Below are positions 63,660 to 64,000 of a stretch of 64,000 nt of DNA, piece after piece. Both the position numbers and the translations under genes were made by a program. How positions within the stretch are numbered: the stretch's first letter is position 1; every line of letters begins with the position of its first letter. This DNA is from Anodontia alba (Eukaryota; Mollusca; Bivalvia; Lucinida; Lucinidae), in contig OZ024825.1 of NCBI GenBank assembly GCA_964016985.1, forward strand, positions 37,633,557 to 37,697,556. The letters are read 5' to 3'. The notes beneath the pieces are model-generated. The model did not search any database, was not told where the DNA came from, and was given only the letters and a program-made list of their open reading frames with translations.

Positions 63660-63840
63660 ATGAAGGCTATAGTGAGACATGTTATGTTGGTTTTGGGAAG
63701 TTTTGTGCTACATTTCTTGTATTTTGGGATACCACAATCATTCGGGGTGATCTACAGTGAATTAGTCTCTGTCTTTGATGAAGGGGAGGGTGAGATCGGC
63801 TGGGTAGCTTCGCTATATCCCGGAGTGATACGTGGCGCAG
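63660..63840 (+). CDS. SLC16/MCT-like gene 3, exon 1 (rest outside window)
   Basis: 181 nt from ATG to donor G|GTACGG. Encodes MKAIVRHVMLVLGSFVLHFL and GIPQSFGVIYSELVSVFDE, clearly paralogous to exon 1 of genes 1 and 2 and closest to gene 2. By the same exon plan it should continue downstream with a 144-nt exon 2 in phase 1. The D-G-G-W-G-W motif is absent as in the other two. The first intron begins with MITE-1 copy 28. Confidence 0.9.
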
Positions 63841-63891
63841 GTACGGTTTAGTATATTTATCCTAAAATATAGCACACCTTTATTCCCTACC

Positions 63892-64000
63892 CATCACGAA
63901 AACATACCTATATAATGCTGACACTTTAAACTCCACTTTTTTTAAAGTAAAACTGGGGTTTATAGAGGTATACATTATTATTCTTATTTCTGCTCAAAAA
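63892..64000 (+). mobile_element. MITE-1 copy 28, cut by window edge
   Basis: CATCACGAAAACATACC and AACTGGGGTTTATAGAGGTA, in intron 1 of gene 3. The core is outside the window. Confidence 0.88.

Overview
This window is nuclear DNA of an animal, most likely a bivalve mollusc. Supporting signs are split genes with GT-AG introns, low coding density, long microsatellites, tRNA-derived SINEs, a degraded non-LTR retrotransposon and a very heavy load of hairpin MITEs. The bivalve call (a heterodont such as a dreissenid) rests on the general look of these repeats and is an inference, not something the sequence proves.

The host genes are a cluster of three paralogues of the SLC16 monocarboxylate transporter-like (MCT) family. 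Gene 1 lies on the minus strand (17395 down to 1127, six coding exons, 445 aa). Gene 2 lies on the plus strand (27252 to 47241, six coding exons, 441 aa). Gene 3 enters at the right edge on the plus strand (exon 1 at 63660-63840; the rest is outside). Genes 1 and 2 are head to head across about 9.9 kb. Exons 1-5 have identical lengths in genes 1 and 2 (181, 144, 273, 381 and 126 nt), exon 1 of gene 3 is also 181 nt, and every intron is phase 1. The proteins are predicted to have 12 membrane segments. They keep the MCT R-R-x-x-A-x-G region and the TM8 arginine, but lack the classical TM1 D-G-G-W-G-W motif and the TM8 aspartate.

The rest is mostly repeats. One MITE of about 280 bp (called MITE-1 here) has about 28 full or partial copies, many in the introns of genes 1 and 2 and some touching a stop codon or splice sites. 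Its GC-rich central hairpin also occurs inside other MITE families with different ends. Other elements are a fold-back Tc1/mariner copy (21962-23396), a 1.3-kb element with long inverted ends built of G-G-A-C-A-A-A-A-T-C-C-C-C units (53668-54962), a 1.7-kb nested palindrome (58522-60198), SINEs, two related LINE fragments (55262-57360 and 61550-63150) and several palindrome families.

The spacer between genes 2 and 3 is an A-B-C / A'-B'-C' duplication split by a 200-N assembly gap at 57371-57570. Intron 4 of gene 2 holds an antisense, intronless, frameshifted ORF of unknown function (43405 down to 42534), which is the least explained coding sequence here. I saw no rRNA gene, CRISPR array or functional tRNA gene.
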